Assembly (NCBI GenBank): GCA_947499155.1
Contig: CANMND010000004.1
Span: forward strand, 222,745 to 286,744
Length of the DNA stretch: 64,000 bases
Direction: 5' to 3'
Origin: an uncultured Sphingomonadales bacterium
GTDB taxonomy: Bacteria; Pseudomonadota; Alphaproteobacteria; Sphingomonadales; Rhodothalassiaceae
The position numbers and the translations under genes were made by a program. Below the pieces are notes generated by a model, which did not search any database, was not told the origin of the DNA, and was given only the letters and a program-made list of their open reading frames with translations. Below, one piece after another: positions 62,584 to 64,000 of the stretch. The first letter of the stretch is position 1; the number at the start of each line of letters is the position of its first letter.

Positions 62584-63418
62584 GTGGCAGGCTAAGCGCG
62601 TAAAGAGCAACAGCCGCTGCGTTAGAGACATTGAGACTGTCTATCAGGCCATCTGTCGGACCAGGTACCTGCGCCATGGGGATGCGGACCATCAGGTCGC
62701 AGTGCTTCCTTGTCAGTGGGCGAAGGCCGCGCCCTTCAGCCCCCAGAACTACAACAAGGGCATCTCCCAGGCCGAGGTCCGATGTGTCGAGGACTTTTTC
62801 GCCGTCCCCTGCCAGGCCGATCCGCCAGTAGCCCATGCGGGCAAGCTGGTCGAGGGCAGTCGCGATATTGGTAACCCTTACCCATGGTACAAGATCAAGG
62901 GCACCAGATGCCGCCTTGGCGAGAGCGCCTGTTTCAGGCGGGGCATGGCGATCCTGGGTTATGACGCACAAGGCCCCAAAAACAGCGCAAGAACGCAAGA
63001 TAGCTCCAACATTTTGTGGGTCTTCGACCTGGTCCAAAACCATAATGAGGGAGCGGCCTTGTGGCTGGGGAGGAAATTCATCCAGTCTTCGCTGCGGGAG
63101 TGGCTCCACATCAACAACAAGGCCCTGTGTGACGGCATGGGGGGAGACCAGTGCCGCGATTTCCGTTGCATCGCAAAGTGTAATGGGGAGTCCAGCAGGC
63201 ACGGCACCCTGTTGTTTCAAGGCATCAAGCGCCTTATGTTCAATATAAAGCCGGGTTACGCGCCTGGCTGGGTTGGCAAGCGCGGCCATTACAGAATGGT
63301 GGCCATAAAGGCGAAGGCTGGACGACGAGCCTGTTTGCGCTTCGTGCTTTCCAGCACGCTGTGTCCTGCCTTTTGCTGGCCGGTGTCGTTTATTACGGGA
63401 TTGTTTGTCTTGTGCCAT
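62576..63418 (-). CDS. rlmB: 23S rRNA Gm2251 2'-O-methyltransferase RlmB
   Basis: 280 aa SpoU/TrmH family enzyme. After a basic N-terminal tail (KRHRPAKGRTQRAGKHEAQ) comes the substrate-binding domain (LYGHHSVMAALANPARRVTRLYI). The SPOUT domain has motif 1 LDQVEDPQNVGAILRSCAVFGA, motif 2 VVVLGAEGRGLR and motif 3 IPMAQVPGPTDGLIDSLNVSNAAAVALY. The last motif has an inserted PGPTD against the usual IPM.G.V.SLNVS. The start could also be 63445. rlmB-tRNA-Tyr-tRNA-Gly-tuf is a conserved alphaproteobacterial neighbourhood. Confidence 0.93.
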   Translation of the reverse strand: MAQDKQSRNKRHRPAKGRTQRAGKHEAQTGSSSSLRLYGHHSVMAALANPARRVTRLYIEHKALDALKQQGAVPAGLPITLCDATEIAALVSPHAVTQGLVVDVEPLPQRRLDEFPPQPQGRSLIMVLDQVEDPQNVGAILRSCAVFGALCVITQDRHAPPETGALAKAASGALDLVPWVRVTNIATALDQLARMGYWRIGLAGDGEKVLDTSDLGLGDALVVVLGAEGRGLRPLTRKHCDLMVRIPMAQVPGPTDGLIDSLNVSNAAAVALYALSLPQK

Positions 63419-63513
63419 AATTGGGCTATACGCACACTGTGCCATGCTTGCAACTGCCTTATACCTGGACTGGCGGAAAATGATTTACCAGATGCCCTTG
63501 GCACAAAGGCATG

Positions 63514-63543
63514 TTGACAAGGCTTTTGTTTTGCGCATAGTGC
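63514..63543 (+). promoter_or_regulatory. Promoter of the tRNA-Tyr/tRNA-Gly/tuf unit
   Basis: TTGACA (63514-63519) is followed after 18 bp by TAGTGC (63538-63543), 46 bp before the tRNA-Tyr 5' end. The -35 is consensus; the -10 is weak. Confidence 0.55.
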
Positions 63544-63589
63544 GGCCTCACGCCGCTCGGCGCATATTGTCGAGTGGCGCTCTTGTTTT

Positions 63590-63675
63590 GGAGGGATGGC
63601 CGAGTGGTTAAAGGCAGCAGACTGTAAATCTGCCGGGTTTTCCCTACGCAGGTTCGAATCCTGCTCCCTCCACCA
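63590..63675 (+). tRNA. tRNA-Tyr(GUA)
   Basis: 86 nt type II tRNA with a long variable arm and an encoded CCA. The acceptor stem GGAGGGA/TCCCTCC pairs fully. The anticodon stem GCAGA/TCTGC encloses loop CTGTAAA, giving GUA. The T-arm contains GGTTCGAATCC. Confidence 0.97.
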
Positions 63676-63748
63676 TTAATTTTTCCCTGGCTGTGTGGCC
63701 GACTAAGGCGCACGAAAGGGGGCGAGAATTAACAGGCGACCTGGTGAT

Positions 63749-63822
63749 GCGGGTGTAGCTCAATGGTAGAGCCCCAGCCTTCCAAGCTGGTTATGCGGGT
63801 TCGATTCCCGTCACCCGCTCCA
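63749..63822 (+). tRNA. tRNA-Gly(UCC)
   Basis: 74 nt including CCA. The acceptor stem GCGGGTG/CACCCGC pairs fully. The anticodon stem CCAGC/GCTGG encloses CTTCCAA, giving UCC. It lies 73 bp after tRNA-Tyr and is probably in the same transcript. Confidence 0.97.
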
Positions 63823-63934
63823 GTTCGGACGTATCGCGAAACTGTCTGCAGGTCTTCCACGGGCCAGCCGGCGTAACAGACACGAAATTCATCCGCCCAA
63901 GGGCGTAGAGATGGTGACAGGACAGGACTGAGCA

Positions 63935-64000
63935 ATGGCGAAGGCAAAGTTTGAGCGGAACAAGCCGCACGTAAACATTGGAACGATTGGCCATGTTGAC
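63935..64000 (+). CDS. tuf: Elongation factor Tu, first 22 codons
   Basis: The translation MAKAKFERNKPHVNIGTIGH plus VD is the invariant EF-Tu N-terminus leading into the first GTPase motif (GHVDHGKT), which is cut by the window edge. EF-Tu carries aminoacyl-tRNA to the ribosome. Linkage to tRNA genes upstream is typical, and the secE-nusG-ribosomal protein cluster is expected beyond the edge. Confidence 0.97.
   Translation, partial: MAKAKFERNKPHVNIGTIGHVD

Overview
This window reads as a chromosomal segment of an aerobic, heterotrophic alphaproteobacterium. The evidence is the class-typical gene orders: ctaC-ctaD-ctaB-small ORF-ctaG-ctaE, petABC, hpt-cpdR, a pspF/pspABC locus, and rlmB-tRNA-Tyr-tRNA-Gly-tuf. 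Many proteins also look most like those of Kordiimonadales, Rhodospirillales or Sphingomonadales types. I cannot name the genus from sequence alone. Gene density is high, with many 4-bp ATGA start/stop overlaps. I see no prophage, transposase, CRISPR array or obvious genomic island.

Layout. 1-8 kb: a partial PAS-domain protein, a small DUF3012-like lipoprotein, a TerB-like protein, a DinG/XPD-type helicase, iron storage (bfd-bfr with a Fur-type box), sufE and an MFS transporter. 7.2-10.4 kb: a phage-shock locus. A divergent pspF and a consensus sigma-54 promoter precede an unannotated 55-aa ORF, then pspA, pspB and pspC. 10-13 kb: polyhydroxyalkanoate genes (phaR, a PhaC-like synthase, phaB). 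13-19.5 kb: a methyltransferase, metX, hisC, DUF2125, a YdcF-like protein and ftsEX. 19.7-23.6 kb: a zinc-ribbon membrane protein, hpt, cpdR, a PCuAC copper chaperone and a MipA-like outer-membrane protein. 23.6-30.3 kb: an amidohydrolase, an Mla-type lipid-transport operon and an acyl-CoA dehydrogenase.

30.4-32.7 kb holds the most striking locus: a 683-aa fusion of chorismate mutase, prephenate dehydratase, ACT domain and DAHP synthase. It is preceded by a Phe-rich 27-aa leader peptide and a strong intrinsic terminator, the layout of transcription attenuation. The predicted promoter places the transcript start at or next to the leader AUG.

32.8-45.7 kb: pip and tldD, then almost the whole terminal respiratory chain (cytochrome c oxidase with its assembly factors, an M16 peptidase, and the three-subunit bc1 complex). 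45.7-56.7 kb: htpG, a four-gene Gld-like ABC/GldG/DUF4340 operon, a GST with a terminator hairpin over its ribosome binding site, and a head-GIN domain protein. 54.6-58.3 kb: an overlapping cassette of PQQ sugar dehydrogenase, cytochrome c and TonB-dependent receptor. 58.4-59.6 kb: a nitroreductase whose C-terminus is formed by a palindromic/tandem 25-bp repeat array. 59.6-64 kb: tRNA-Thr, a YtrA-type GntR/ABC exporter operon, two candidate micro-proteins, rlmB, tRNA-Tyr, tRNA-Gly and the start of tuf.

All calls come from reading translations and motifs by eye. No database search was run.
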